64,000 nt of DNA from Bacillus rubiinfantis (GTDB lineage: Bacteria > Bacillota > Bacilli > Bacillales > Cytobacillaceae): contig CCFE01000011.1 of assembly GCA_000752035.1 (NCBI GenBank), forward strand, positions 406,736-470,735, written 5' to 3'. A model generated the notes under the pieces. That model was given only the letters and a program-made list of their open reading frames with translations. It had not been told where the DNA came from and ran no database searches. Shown piece by piece: positions 40,268-49,152 of this stretch; positions within the stretch are counted from its first letter, which is position 1, and each line of letters opens with the position of its first letter. Both the position numbers and the translations under genes were made by a program.

Positions 40268-42382
40268 TTACTCCGTCGAACCGTCGGCAATGATGGCAAA
40301 AAGTTCATCTGTTGATGACGCTTGCAACAATGTGCTAAAACAATTTTTATCAGAAAGAATCTCCGTCAATTGAGAAAGCGCCTTTAAATGGGTTTCACCA
40401 TCGATGGCAGCTAAGACAATCACAAGCTGAATATCATGGGTTCCTTTTTCTGAAAAGGCGACCGGTTTGGACAGCCTTAACAGACTCATACTTAATTGAT
40501 GGACCCCATCTTCGGGTCTGGCGTGGGGAATCGCCACCTTGGGCGCAATGACAATATACGGTCCCATTTGGATTAGATTATCAATCATTGCCTCAATATA
40601 ACCCGCTGTAATAAAACCCTGCTCCAGCAGTGGTTCTGCAGCTGTCTTAATTGCTGCTTGCCAATCAGCTGCTTCCTGTTGAATTTGGATATGTTCAGGC
40701 TTAAGCAGATCTGCCAGGGTTGGTTTCCCTGTTAGCTTTATCGCCTTTTCGGGTTTATACAGGTATTGCTTCAATTCCTGCTGCAAGCTTTCTTTATCCA
40801 TAACTGAGGCATGTTTTTGAATGATTTCCATTAACGCTTCAATCGAAAAAGCTTGTTTGCGATTCGTATCTGCGTGTCCAATGACCTTTTTTAATAGACT
40901 CTCCTTTTCGGTCTCGGTAAGAATCGGGCTGACAACAAACACCGGTATCTCCTTTTCTTCCAGCGGAATCGTCGAGATGATGAAGTCAACATCATAGTGA
41001 GTTTGTTTGTATTCCCTCAGCGAGACACTGCCGATTAAATCAATCGTTGAAAAAAGCCCTTCTAATTGATGCAGCAATAATCTCGATGTGCCAACTCCGT
41101 TCGTACAAACAAGGAGCGCCTTTTTGCGGGCAGCCGGCTTTACTCCCACCTTCTTCATCCAGCCGCCAAAATGCATTGCGATTAATGCCGTCTCGTGGTC
41201 ATTAAGCTTTTTGCCAATAATCGCCTCGAGATGAGAGATGCACTTTTTGGTAATAACGAAGATGTCGTAGTATTGCTGTTTGATGGACTCGGTCATTTCA
41301 CTTTCAAACTCAAGACCATACTTGATTCGGTAGTAGGCCGGTTTGACATGGAGCAGCAAGTTTTTCTCAATTTCCTGGCGGTTTTCAAAAAACACACAGG
41401 CATATTTTTGAAAATCGGTCACCATTTGCGTGACAACCGTACTAAGAATTTGCGAATCACTATGCCCGTTTACTTGTAAATTATCGGAAAATTGCACTCT
41501 GGAACTAAGTAAATGCTTGGTAATATAAAGAATTTCATCTTCAGGAAAATCAACTTCAAATAATGCTGACAGCTTTTCGGCTATTTTCCCTGCGGCTTGG
41601 AATTCCTTCGTTTCCTCGAGAACTTCTTTTTCAATCGGATCAATCGAAATCTTTTTTCCTTGAGAGACCCTGCGGCAAAATAGCAGCAGCCGGATGGCCA
41701 AGCTATATAAAAACTCATCGGTAAACTGAACATTTAGCTCTTGCTCACTTTCGCTGATGATCCGTTCAACCGCTTTCATTTTTTCAAAGTCAAACAGGTC
41801 AAAACCATCATCCTGCGCATTTAAAATGAGTGGCAGCTTCGCTAATAATAATGGCCAATTTTGATTTGGCAGCACATGCTGCAAATAATGCACAAGCGCC
41901 TTTCGTTTATCATCTTCTTTACCGATGATGACGTAGCCAGATTTGCGTTTTGCTTCCAGAGTTAGTGCAAACCGCTTCAACTCCAGCTTCAGGCTCTTTA
42001 GATCTTCAATGGTTGTGTTGCGGCTCACCCGCAGTTTTTCCATCAAATCCTCAAGAAAAAGTGGCGTATCCCGCCCCATTAAGTAGATGGCCAGCCAAGC
42101 TTTACGCTCCTTGGCAGAATACTCATAATGGTCTGTTTTCAAGATACTTAGTTTATCTGGAACCTTATTTGCTGCATCTTCATCCAAAATAAACCCTGCA
42201 GACCGCACATGCCTTACAGGCGGCAGGTCTTGTTCACTCAACCAATCATTGATTTTTTCAATGTCATAGTAGATTGTTCTGCGAGAAATATGAAACTTTT
42301 CAAGTAGTTCCCCCACCGGCACATACGTTTTTGTTTTCACCAAGTGGGATAAAATAGCAGTACTGCGCTGATTTAGCGTCAT
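40268..42382 (-). CDS. PRD-containing BglG/LicR-type PTS regulator
   Basis: 704 residues: N-terminal helix-turn-helix (RSTAILSHLVKTKTYVPVGELLEKFHISRRTIYYDI), a second winged helix, two PRDs (about 190-400), an EIIB-like domain with KKALLVCTNGVGTSRLLLHQL (about 415) and an EIIA-like domain with VAIPHARPEDG (about 625). It is a transcription activator controlled by phosphorylation from HPr and the PTS downstream. I use the ATG at 42382, eight bases after GGGAGG. Palindromes TTGCACAA/TTGTGCAA upstream may be its binding sites. Confidence 0.87.
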   Translation of the reverse strand: MTLNQRSTAILSHLVKTKTYVPVGELLEKFHISRRTIYYDIEKINDWLSEQDLPPVRHVRSAGFILDEDAANKVPDKLSILKTDHYEYSAKERKAWLAIYLMGRDTPLFLEDLMEKLRVSRNTTIEDLKSLKLELKRFALTLEAKRKSGYVIIGKEDDKRKALVHYLQHVLPNQNWPLLLAKLPLILNAQDDGFDLFDFEKMKAVERIISESEQELNVQFTDEFLYSLAIRLLLFCRRVSQGKKISIDPIEKEVLEETKEFQAAGKIAEKLSALFEVDFPEDEILYITKHLLSSRVQFSDNLQVNGHSDSQILSTVVTQMVTDFQKYACVFFENRQEIEKNLLLHVKPAYYRIKYGLEFESEMTESIKQQYYDIFVITKKCISHLEAIIGKKLNDHETALIAMHFGGWMKKVGVKPAARKKALLVCTNGVGTSRLLLHQLEGLFSTIDLIGSVSLREYKQTHYDVDFIISTIPLEEKEIPVFVVSPILTETEKESLLKKVIGHADTNRKQAFSIEALMEIIQKHASVMDKESLQQELKQYLYKPEKAIKLTGKPTLADLLKPEHIQIQQEAADWQAAIKTAAEPLLEQGFITAGYIEAMIDNLIQMGPYIVIAPKVAIPHARPEDGVHQLSMSLLRLSKPVAFSEKGTHDIQLVIVLAAIDGETHLKALSQLTEILSDKNCFSTLLQASSTDELFAIIADGSTE

Positions 42383-42396
42383 GAAAAATACCTCCC

Positions 42397-42417
42397 TTGC
42401 ACAATTAGTTTGTGCAA
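42397..42417. promoter_or_regulatory. TTGCACAA-N5-TTGTGCAA palindrome
   Basis: Perfect 8-bp arms overlapping the leader of the PRD regulator gene, 15 bases before its ATG. A lone half site TTGTGCAA lies at 42506-42513. Confidence 0.65.
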
Positions 42418-42547
42418 AAAAGTATTTAATTTGCATTGAGCAATTGCTTATTTATAATATACTCCTTGATATATGTGATGAGTAGACCAAATACCGCCCA
42501 TCTATTTGTGCAATGATTGTACTGAAGTTTTTGCAACAATCCATTCT

Positions 42548-42566
42548 TTGCACAAAAGTTGTGCAA
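42548..42566. promoter_or_regulatory. TTGCACAA-N3-TTGTGCAA palindrome
   Basis: Same arms, shorter spacer, in the region between the divergent PRD regulator and hemolysin III genes. Probably an upstream activator site. Confidence 0.62.
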
Positions 42567-42677
42567 GAGATGCCCGCAACGTTTGCAGGACTATTTGTAT
42601 GATCAACTAGGCATCGCTGCAAACTCATATGTATAATAAAAGATATCCACATTCTACTTTTTAAGGAGCGAATGTAA

Positions 42678-43322
42678 GTGGCTAGTACACATACTTTTAG
42701 TAAGGGCGAAGAAGTGGCCAACTCGATTACTCATGGGATAGGCGCTCTTCTTAGCATTGCTGCATTGGTATTACTGATTATCTTTGCATCGATTCATGGT
42801 AACGCTTGGCATATTGTCAGCTTCACACTATTCGGTTCAACCATGCTGTTAATGTATTTATCATCAACGTTATTGCATGCCTTTCCTGAGGGCACTAGAG
42901 TGAAAAATCTGTTTGAAATCTTTGATCACTCGTCGATTTATTTTTTTATCGCTGGGTCATACACCCCCTTCATGTTGGTGGCCGTTAAAGGTTGGTTGGG
43001 ATGGACGATTTTTGGAATAGTTTGGGCCCTTACCATCGGCGGCACTGTGTTTAAATCCTTTTTTGTGAAAAAGTTCTTATTCACATCCACCGCTTTATAC
43101 GTCGTCATGGGCTGGATGATGGTGTTCGCGTGGAAACCGTTATCCGAACACCTGCAGCCCACCGGTTTGACATTTTTAATCATTGGCGGACTGCTCTACA
43201 CATTGGGCTCTGTTTTTTACATGTGGAGAGGTTTCAAATACCACCATGCAGTTTGGCATCTATTTGTCATTGCCGGCAGTATCATGCACTTTTTTAGTGT
43301 GTTAACTTTATTGAATGTATAA
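42678..43322 (+). CDS. Hemolysin III family membrane protein (YplQ-like)
   Basis: 214 residues and seven helices, PAQR/hemolysin III superfamily. The motifs EEVANSITHGIGALL, MYLSSTLLHAFPEG and FDHSSIYFFIAGSYTPF carry the conserved Ser/His/Asp residues, and YHHAVWHLFVIAGSIMHFF near the end gives the metal-site His residues. The cellular role is poorly known. GTG start with AAGGAG nine bases upstream. Not obviously linked to its neighbours. Confidence 0.88.
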   Translation: MASTHTFSKGEEVANSITHGIGALLSIAALVLLIIFASIHGNAWHIVSFTLFGSTMLLMYLSSTLLHAFPEGTRVKNLFEIFDHSSIYFFIAGSYTPFMLVAVKGWLGWTIFGIVWALTIGGTVFKSFFVKKFLFTSTALYVVMGWMMVFAWKPLSEHLQPTGLTFLIIGGLLYTLGSVFYMWRGFKYHHAVWHLFVIAGSIMHFFSVLTLLNV

Positions 43323-43413
43323 TCCAAGAGAAAATAAACAACATTCCCGTGGATTGCTTTGGCGGGTTCCTCTTAGAGCGGGACTCGCTATTTGTAAAAT
43401 ATTTGTATTCTCT

Positions 43414-43499
43414 ATGAGAACATTTCTTTGCGTTCCATAGCTGCTCTGTCCTCATGATGAGGACATTTCCCTCTGCTCCATGTCCTGCTCTGTCCTCAT
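43414..43499. repeat. Two-unit ATGAGRAC/GTCCTCAT hairpin array
   Basis: Modules at 43414-43455 (insert 26) and 43457-43499 (insert 27), separated by one base. Same family as 9338-9483. It lies in the 347-base gap between two plus-strand genes. The rest of the gap shows no gene. Confidence 0.88.
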
Positions 43500-43669
43500 G
43501 AACCTCATTTTCCTGCTTTGCGACCTATTTATTTCCATATCCTCCACAACCAAATATGAACTCTTTCTGAAAATTCCTAATCGGCGGATTGTGTTAAAAA
43601 TATTCTAGTATAATAGAAATATTAGAAGATTTAGTTCTTGGCAAGGGAAAGAAAGCGAGGTGCAATTAC

Positions 43670-44356
43670 ATGAAGCAGATGACACAAAGTAAATTACAGT
43701 TTAAGTTATTTTCTTCAGTTAGTGAGGATGATCTATCTTCTCTTCAAGAATATATGTACAAGCGAACCTACAAAAAAAATCAGCTGTTATTTTCCGAAGG
43801 TGATCCACGCGATCGAATTTATTTTTTACTTGATGGGTTTGTCAAGCTTGAGAGGTATAATCAAGAGGCGACCATGCTCTATTTGGACTATTTAAAGCCG
43901 CATGATTTTTTCCCTTATCGGGGCATGTTTACCGATGAATACTATCGTTTTTCCGCATCAGCGCTGACTGATATTGAGGTCTACTATATTCCCACAACTA
44001 TTTTTGAAAAATTTATTCTCGCGGATAAAAGCCTGTTGTATTATGTTGCGAAAATCTTGACAGAAATCATGGAGCAGCATGAACAGCGGATTGAAATCAT
44101 TACAACCAATTATGTTAAGGATCGGATTGAATTGACGATTGCCTACTTAATGGTCTATTACGGTACCCCCAGTAAAGAAGGAGCCATCATCGATATTCCC
44201 GTTACACAACTGGAAATTGCCAAATTTTCGGGGACATCCCGCGAGTCCGTTTCGCATATTTTTAAAGAATTAAAGGACGATCAGCTTATCTCACAAAATG
44301 ACAACAAACAACTCATCATCCACCAACCCGACTACTTTATAGAGCGCCTAAGATAA
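43670..44356 (+). CDS. Crp/Fnr-family regulator (ArcR-like)
   Basis: 228 residues: a cyclic-nucleotide-binding-type beta barrel (YKKNQLLFSEGDPRDRIYFLLDGFVKL, about 33-60) and a C-terminal winged helix (IDIPVTQLEIAKFSGTSRESVSHIFKELKDDQLI). No Fnr-type cysteines. Arginine deiminase operons of Bacillus use an ArcR of this family. It is convergent with the antiporter gene, sharing a terminator. SD GCGAGGTG. The arginine link is by neighbourhood. Confidence 0.82.
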   Translation: MKQMTQSKLQFKLFSSVSEDDLSSLQEYMYKRTYKKNQLLFSEGDPRDRIYFLLDGFVKLERYNQEATMLYLDYLKPHDFFPYRGMFTDEYYRFSASALTDIEVYYIPTTIFEKFILADKSLLYYVAKILTEIMEQHEQRIEIITTNYVKDRIELTIAYLMVYYGTPSKEGAIIDIPVTQLEIAKFSGTSRESVSHIFKELKDDQLISQNDNKQLIIHQPDYFIERLR

Positions 44357-44361
44357 GATAA

Positions 44362-44397
44362 ACAGGGGGTCCCACTTATTGCGCATGGGACCCCTGT
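44362..44397. terminator. Bidirectional terminator between arcR-like and arcD-like genes
   Basis: ACAGGGGGTCCCA/TGGGACCCCTGT with a ten-base loop, between convergent stops. Confidence 0.82.
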
Positions 44398-44409
44398 AGC
44401 CATTATCTA

Positions 44410-45843
44410 TTATATTGTTCGCAAATCAATTGCTCCGGTGGCGATTTCGATGATGCAAATGATGAACAGGATTAACACAATTATGGCAAAGGTCCAATCA
44501 ATTTTGGTGGCGAATAATTTGCGTTGGTTTTCTTTTTGCACCCAGACGAACACGAAGAAGCCGGCTGCGAAGATAAACATCGTTAATAAGAAATATTCAA
44601 TTCCTGAAGCGAATGTTACCCAAATCACAAACACGCTGGAGACAATGCCAAGGATAATATTGGTCACTTTATGCTTTGTTCCGGCGGCTTCTCCCAGGGA
44701 ATATTTCAACTGATAAAAGGCGACTAAGCCGTATGGCAACAAAATCGCTGAAGCGGATAGTGAATACATAAAATTATAAGCGCTATCATTAATTAAGAAG
44801 CTGAATAAAAAGATTTGAATCAATAAGTTGGTGACTAACAGGGCATTGGTCGGCGCCCCGTGTGCGTTGATTTTTGTAAATAGCTGCGGGAAGTTTTTCG
44901 TCTGGGCAGCCCGATATGGTACTTCTCCAGTATACATGGTCGTCGCCAGCCAGCAGCCGAGAATCGAGATAATGACGCCAATATTAATAATAATCGCTCC
45001 CGCCTTGCCAATGATGCTCTCTAACACATGGGCCATTGATGGTTTTGGTACATTTGCTAGTTCCTCCTGGCTCATGACCCCAAACGAGAGAATCGTCACT
45101 AACGCATAGAGAATCAGTACAGACGAGAAGGCAATTAATGTTGCTTTACCGACATCCTTGGCGTGTTTTGCCCGACCAGAGTAAATAATTCCCCCTTCGA
45201 CGCCGATAAACACCCAAACCGTTGTCAACATGACATTTTTTACTTGAGTGGCAACAGAGGCAAATTCAAAATTACCCGACACCGTTCCCCAAAAGTCCAA
45301 TGAAAAAATATCAGCTTTAAACGCAAAAATAACGACGATAATAAATAGAATAATCGGAATGATTTTGGCAACGGTCACGATGAAATTGACGAAGGAAGCC
45401 GTCCCTGAACCTTTGATTGTAATATAGTGGATCATCCATAACGTTACAGACGCCCCGATGACAGAGAAAATATTTTGCCCATCACCAAAGGTTTCAAAAA
45501 AATATCCTAGTGCACTGAAGGTTAATGTTCCGAACGCAACATTTCCCATTAACGCTGATAACCAATAGCCCCATGCCGCGTTAAAGCCCATATAATCGCC
45601 AAATCCCTCTTTGGCGTAGCTATAAATCCCGGCATCCAATTCAGGACGTTTTTCACTTAAGTTTTTAAAAGAAAAGACGAGTGTCCCCATGCCAATACCA
45701 GTGACGAGCCAACCGACAATAATGGCCCCCGGTGCTGCCTGCGAGGCCATGTCCGAGATTAAGTTGAAAATCCCTGCACCAATCATCGAACTGATAATAA
45801 CCGCGGTTAACGACCCGAGGTTCAGCTTTTTATCCTCACCCAT
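44410..45843 (-). CDS. Arginine:ornithine antiporter family (ArcD-like, APC)
   Basis: 477 residues and about 12-13 helices, APC superfamily, beginning LGSLTAVIISSMIGAGIFNL with the family's backbone-binding GAGIF motif. The helix pair VFIGVEGGIIYSGRAKHAKDVGKA is typical of basic amino acid/ornithine or agmatine exchangers. It lies 76 bases after the amidinohydrolase gene, so it may exchange arginine or a derivative for the product. SD AGGAGGA. Confidence 0.8.
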   Translation of the reverse strand: MGEDKKLNLGSLTAVIISSMIGAGIFNLISDMASQAAPGAIIVGWLVTGIGMGTLVFSFKNLSEKRPELDAGIYSYAKEGFGDYMGFNAAWGYWLSALMGNVAFGTLTFSALGYFFETFGDGQNIFSVIGASVTLWMIHYITIKGSGTASFVNFIVTVAKIIPIILFIIVVIFAFKADIFSLDFWGTVSGNFEFASVATQVKNVMLTTVWVFIGVEGGIIYSGRAKHAKDVGKATLIAFSSVLILYALVTILSFGVMSQEELANVPKPSMAHVLESIIGKAGAIIINIGVIISILGCWLATTMYTGEVPYRAAQTKNFPQLFTKINAHGAPTNALLVTNLLIQIFLFSFLINDSAYNFMYSLSASAILLPYGLVAFYQLKYSLGEAAGTKHKVTNIILGIVSSVFVIWVTFASGIEYFLLTMFIFAAGFFVFVWVQKENQRKLFATKIDWTFAIIVLILFIICIIEIATGAIDLRTI

Positions 45844-45919
45844 TGTAGGATTCCTCCTGTATATGGAAAAGAGTATGAGAAAATCATTCCCACACCCTTC
45901 TCATTGGTTTTCACGCTAT

Positions 45920-46687
45920 TTAGAATCGCAAAGATAGACAGCTTAAGCCTCCGTCAATTTTTCTAAATTCGGATGTGTCGACGACCAATACGTTGTAACC
46001 AAGGTCTTCAATCGCTTTCTGCACAGTTGGGTAGCCCTCCGGCACTAACACATAATCATTGACCCAGATACAGTTGGCACCATAGGCTTCTCCGACTGGG
46101 ACGATAATTTTATTAAACTTTTCAAATTCCGGTGAGGTGACAAATTCTCCAGCGACAAGGAGGTTATTATTCTCTAAATAAGCTAAACCGGTTTTTAAAT
46201 GCAAGACTTCTTTTAATGGAACGATAGAGCCGGTCATGCCGTATTTTTCAAGAATGGCAATCATTTGCTGTGCACCTTCAAGATTGGTCCGGGCGCTTTC
46301 ACCGATGTAGAAATGGTCACCAACCATCATGATATCGCCCGCTTCAATGGTTCCCGGTTCTTTGATATATTCGATATGTTCATAGAATTTGCTTAGGGCT
46401 TCATGAAGATCTGACAGCGCTGATTCCTTCTGTCTCGTTTCGGCACCTGGGCGGGTGATGATTGCACATTTTTTCGTACATAAGGCCACGTCCTCGACAA
46501 AGCAGGAATCTGGAAAATCATCGTTTGGTTCGAGGACCGTCACATTGACGCCTGTTTTTGTTAATGCACTCACGTATAGTTCATGTTGTTTCAGCGCAAG
46601 GTTATAATCGGGTTTTCCTAAGTCAGCACTGCTAATCCCTTCAACAACTGTCCGCGATGGAACTCTTACGATTACATTTTTAAACAT
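45920..46687 (-). CDS. DDAH-family amidinohydrolase (dimethylargininase-like)
   Basis: 255 residues, guanidine-modifying superfamily, the size of dimethylarginine dimethylaminohydrolase and much shorter than ArcA (about 410). Active-site parts are seen: DDFPDSCFVEDVAL (Asp/Glu, about 58-71), LHLKTGLAYLE (His, about 160) and the C-terminal Cys in GGLSCLSLRF. It should hydrolyse methylarginine or arginine-like compounds to citrulline. With the ArcD-like carrier it forms a two-gene unit; arcB and arcC are not present. Confidence 0.83.
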   Translation of the reverse strand: MFKNVIVRVPSRTVVEGISSADLGKPDYNLALKQHELYVSALTKTGVNVTVLEPNDDFPDSCFVEDVALCTKKCAIITRPGAETRQKESALSDLHEALSKFYEHIEYIKEPGTIEAGDIMMVGDHFYIGESARTNLEGAQQMIAILEKYGMTGSIVPLKEVLHLKTGLAYLENNNLLVAGEFVTSPEFEKFNKIIVPVGEAYGANCIWVNDYVLVPEGYPTVQKAIEDLGYNVLVVDTSEFRKIDGGLSCLSLRF

Positions 46688-46869
46688 ACTAGAACCCTTC
46701 TCTCAATCAATTTTATTAGCACTTATGATTTGCTACAACTTTATTATAGAGGAGATGGGCTGATGGCGTTGTGGAGGGTTCCGCAGCCGATAGAGGTAAT
46801 TTTCAACATGAGGAATGTTAGATTGCTCACAGAAAGGGACTGCGGGGAAGGGGGTAAATTGGCTCCTTT

Positions 46870-46929
46870 GTTCTCATAGACGCTTCATGAGAACTTTTCA
46901 TTACTCTTCCCCACCTGTTCTGTTCTCAT
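46870..46929. repeat. GTTCTCAT-N9-ATGAGAAC hairpin repeat
   Basis: GTTCTCAT (46870-46877), 9 bases, ATGAGAAC (46887-46894), 27 bases, GTTCTCAT (46922-46929). Same geometry as 9338-9483. It sits in the 348-base gap between the amidinohydrolase and aldolase genes. The other half of the gap (46688-46865) shows a TATAAT near 46742 and no gene. Confidence 0.88.
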
Positions 46930-46952
46930 AGAGACTAACCTATCAAAATAAA

Positions 46953-46994
46953 AAAAGAGGATGAGAATATCTCTTGCGATTTCTCCTCCTCTTT
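46953..46994 (-). terminator. Terminator of the GNB/LNB operon
   Basis: On the minus strand AAAGAGGAGGAGAA, 14 bases, TTCTCATCCTCTTT and a run of T, 42 bases after lacD. Confidence 0.85.
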
Positions 46995-47035
46995 ACATTA
47001 TAATGGACTGTTTCTGTTAGCTTTTTGTATTAACC

Positions 47036-48055
47036 TTAAGGAAGCATAGGCTTGGCAACACTATCCTGCTGCACGGCCTTGTCATACCAAGAGCTGGCGG
47101 TTTGCTTGAGTACTGCGTTAAGTTCTTCGATGTTCTGCTTCCCTGTTTCTTGCAGCCAGGTGCGCCCTGCTTCTTCACCTGCGACGGCAAATGGGGCAAC
47201 CCCATCTTTCCACGTCGCGCGGCCGCACAGGACACCATTGAAGCTGGAGCCCGATTGTTTGGCAAACAACAATGTCTCTTGAAAAAGCTTGGCACTGACG
47301 CCAGCACTTAAGAAAATGAACGGCAAATGGGTAGCATCGGTTTGTTGTTTAAAAAATTCAGCCGCTGCTTCTTTACTGTAAACAACCTCGCCTTCGGTAA
47401 ATCCTTCGACATAGTTCATATTTACTGGTACTTCCACTTTCAAGACATCGACATTGTACTGCGGTTTGGAGAATTCCTTCATCGCCGCGATCACTTTATG
47501 CGGCTTCACCTGTGCATATTCTTTGCTTTTAACATCTGAGATTGCCGCGTCATACGTGACAATCTCAAGGAAAAACGGAATATCTTCGGCGACACACTCC
47601 GAGCCAACTCGTTCCATATAAACATGTTTATAATCGTTGATATGCTCAGCCTCATCAACATCATAATAGAGTAAAAATTTAATAGCATCGGCACCGGCTG
47701 CTTTCAAACGCTTGACCGACCATTCTGATAATAAATCCGGCAATCGCCCTGGCTCCGAGGCATCGTAACCGGTTTTTTCATAGGCAAGAATCAGCCCGGC
47801 ATTTTCCGCTCGCACTTTAGCTGCCGGCAGACCGTATTCTGGATCAAGCAAAATCGCACTTGCATAGGGGGTTAACTCGGACGAAACCAATTGTTTAAAC
47901 TCAATAATGCCTTCATCACCTACTCCATTAGCTCCGCCCGCGGCAATCATTTTTTTCAATGATCCTCGTTGGTCGATGGCCAAAGCGCCAATCACGCCAT
48001 TTTCATCAGATAAATTTTGCAATGCACTCCATTTATTATTACTAAGGTGTAACAT
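47036..48055 (-). CDS. lacD: Tagatose 1,6-bisphosphate aldolase
   Basis: 339 residues, class I aldolase of the LacD type. GVIGALAIDQRGSLKKM (about 20-36), DAIKFLLYYDVDE and VDVLKVEVPVNMNYVEG, with the Schiff-base Lys in LKVEVPV, are conserved. It splits tagatose-1,6-bisphosphate into DHAP and glyceraldehyde-3-phosphate, the last step of galactosamine breakdown. Start at ATG 48055, six bases after GAGGTG; an upstream in-frame TTG is within the leader. Last gene of the operon. Confidence 0.92.
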   Translation of the reverse strand: MLHLSNNKWSALQNLSDENGVIGALAIDQRGSLKKMIAAGGANGVGDEGIIEFKQLVSSELTPYASAILLDPEYGLPAAKVRAENAGLILAYEKTGYDASEPGRLPDLLSEWSVKRLKAAGADAIKFLLYYDVDEAEHINDYKHVYMERVGSECVAEDIPFFLEIVTYDAAISDVKSKEYAQVKPHKVIAAMKEFSKPQYNVDVLKVEVPVNMNYVEGFTEGEVVYSKEAAAEFFKQQTDATHLPFIFLSAGVSAKLFQETLLFAKQSGSSFNGVLCGRATWKDGVAPFAVAGEEAGRTWLQETGKQNIEELNAVLKQTASSWYDKAVQQDSVAKPMLP

Positions 48056-48108
48056 GATCTTCACCTCTATCAATCTATTTTTTCAACCGAAAAATCAGTA
48101 TCAATTAG

Positions 48109-49044
48109 CTAGAAAGGTATCCTTTCAACCTTGACAAGCTGAAAATATTTCGAAAAATTATTCATTCCAATCGAGCCTGTTTCCGCCTCCATCGCATTGA
48201 GCATGCCGGTGGTCATAGCCGTTTTCAAGGTAGCCTCGACTGGCTCGCAGCGGTTCAAAGCGACTGCCAGACCGGCAACTGTGGCATCGCCGGAACCAAC
48301 CGGATTGACCACATCAATTTGTGGAATCAGAACCCGATAAGTATCGGCACCATGCTTGACGAAGGCACCGTCACTGCCTAGTGACACGACAATCGTGTCA
48401 ATGCCTTGGAATAAATCAGCCTTTAACGCCTGCTGCAGTTCTTCTATTCCAGCAAGTTCCCTTCCTACTAACGCTGCCAATTCGGATAGATTGGGTTTGA
48501 TGACGGTTGGCTTATCTTCATGAAGCAGAGCCTGTCGCAGCGATTCGCCTGATGTATCGATGATTACCGGGATATTCCGATGTCTGCACAGGCTGATCAT
48601 TTTTTGATAATAGTCAGGCGCCAATCCCCGAGGCAGGCTGCCGGATATCGTCACGAGCGATACCTTTGCGAGCAACTCAGAGAATTTTTCCAAAAAGGCT
48701 GCTCCTTCTTCAGGTGTTAATGTCGGACCCGCTTCGAGGATTTCAGTCTGCTTGCCTTCATGGAGAATGGCGATACAGTTCCGTGATTCCTTGTTGATTT
48801 TTAAAAAGCTGTTGGCAATCCCGCTGCGGTTCAATTCTTGAATTATGTAATCACCGACCGTTCCGCCCAGGACACCAGTTGCCAGGACGGCTTCGTTCAT
48901 TTGCGCAATAACCCGGGTAACATTCAAACCCTTGCCACCGGCGGTTTTGCGAACATTTTCCACACGATTGACACCATCCAGCAGAAAATGCTCAAGTGGG
49001 TAGGATATATCAACCGAAGGATTCATCGTGACAGTTAAAATCAT
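48109..49044 (-). CDS. lacC: Tagatose-6-phosphate kinase / 1-phosphofructokinase family
   Basis: 311 residues, PfkB family: N-terminal MILTVTMNPSVDISYPL, KTAGGKGLNVTRVIAQM (substrate site, about 32-48) and the anion-hole motif NPVGSGDATVAG with catalytic Asp (about 250). FruK has the same fold, but the neighbouring aldolase and AgaS support tagatose-6-phosphate as substrate. ATG at 49044, five bases after AAAGGTGA. Confidence 0.88.
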   Translation of the reverse strand: MILTVTMNPSVDISYPLEHFLLDGVNRVENVRKTAGGKGLNVTRVIAQMNEAVLATGVLGGTVGDYIIQELNRSGIANSFLKINKESRNCIAILHEGKQTEILEAGPTLTPEEGAAFLEKFSELLAKVSLVTISGSLPRGLAPDYYQKMISLCRHRNIPVIIDTSGESLRQALLHEDKPTVIKPNLSELAALVGRELAGIEELQQALKADLFQGIDTIVVSLGSDGAFVKHGADTYRVLIPQIDVVNPVGSGDATVAGLAVALNRCEPVEATLKTAMTTGMLNAMEAETGSIGMNNFSKYFQLVKVERIPF

Positions 49045-49152
49045 CGGTCTCACCTTTCTAATCTCATTGTGTACGCTAGTAAACCCGCGATTTTTTTAGA
49101 TTCCCAACATTTAAGCCTGGTAGCTGCAGTCTGCCACAGCTTGGCATGCTGC

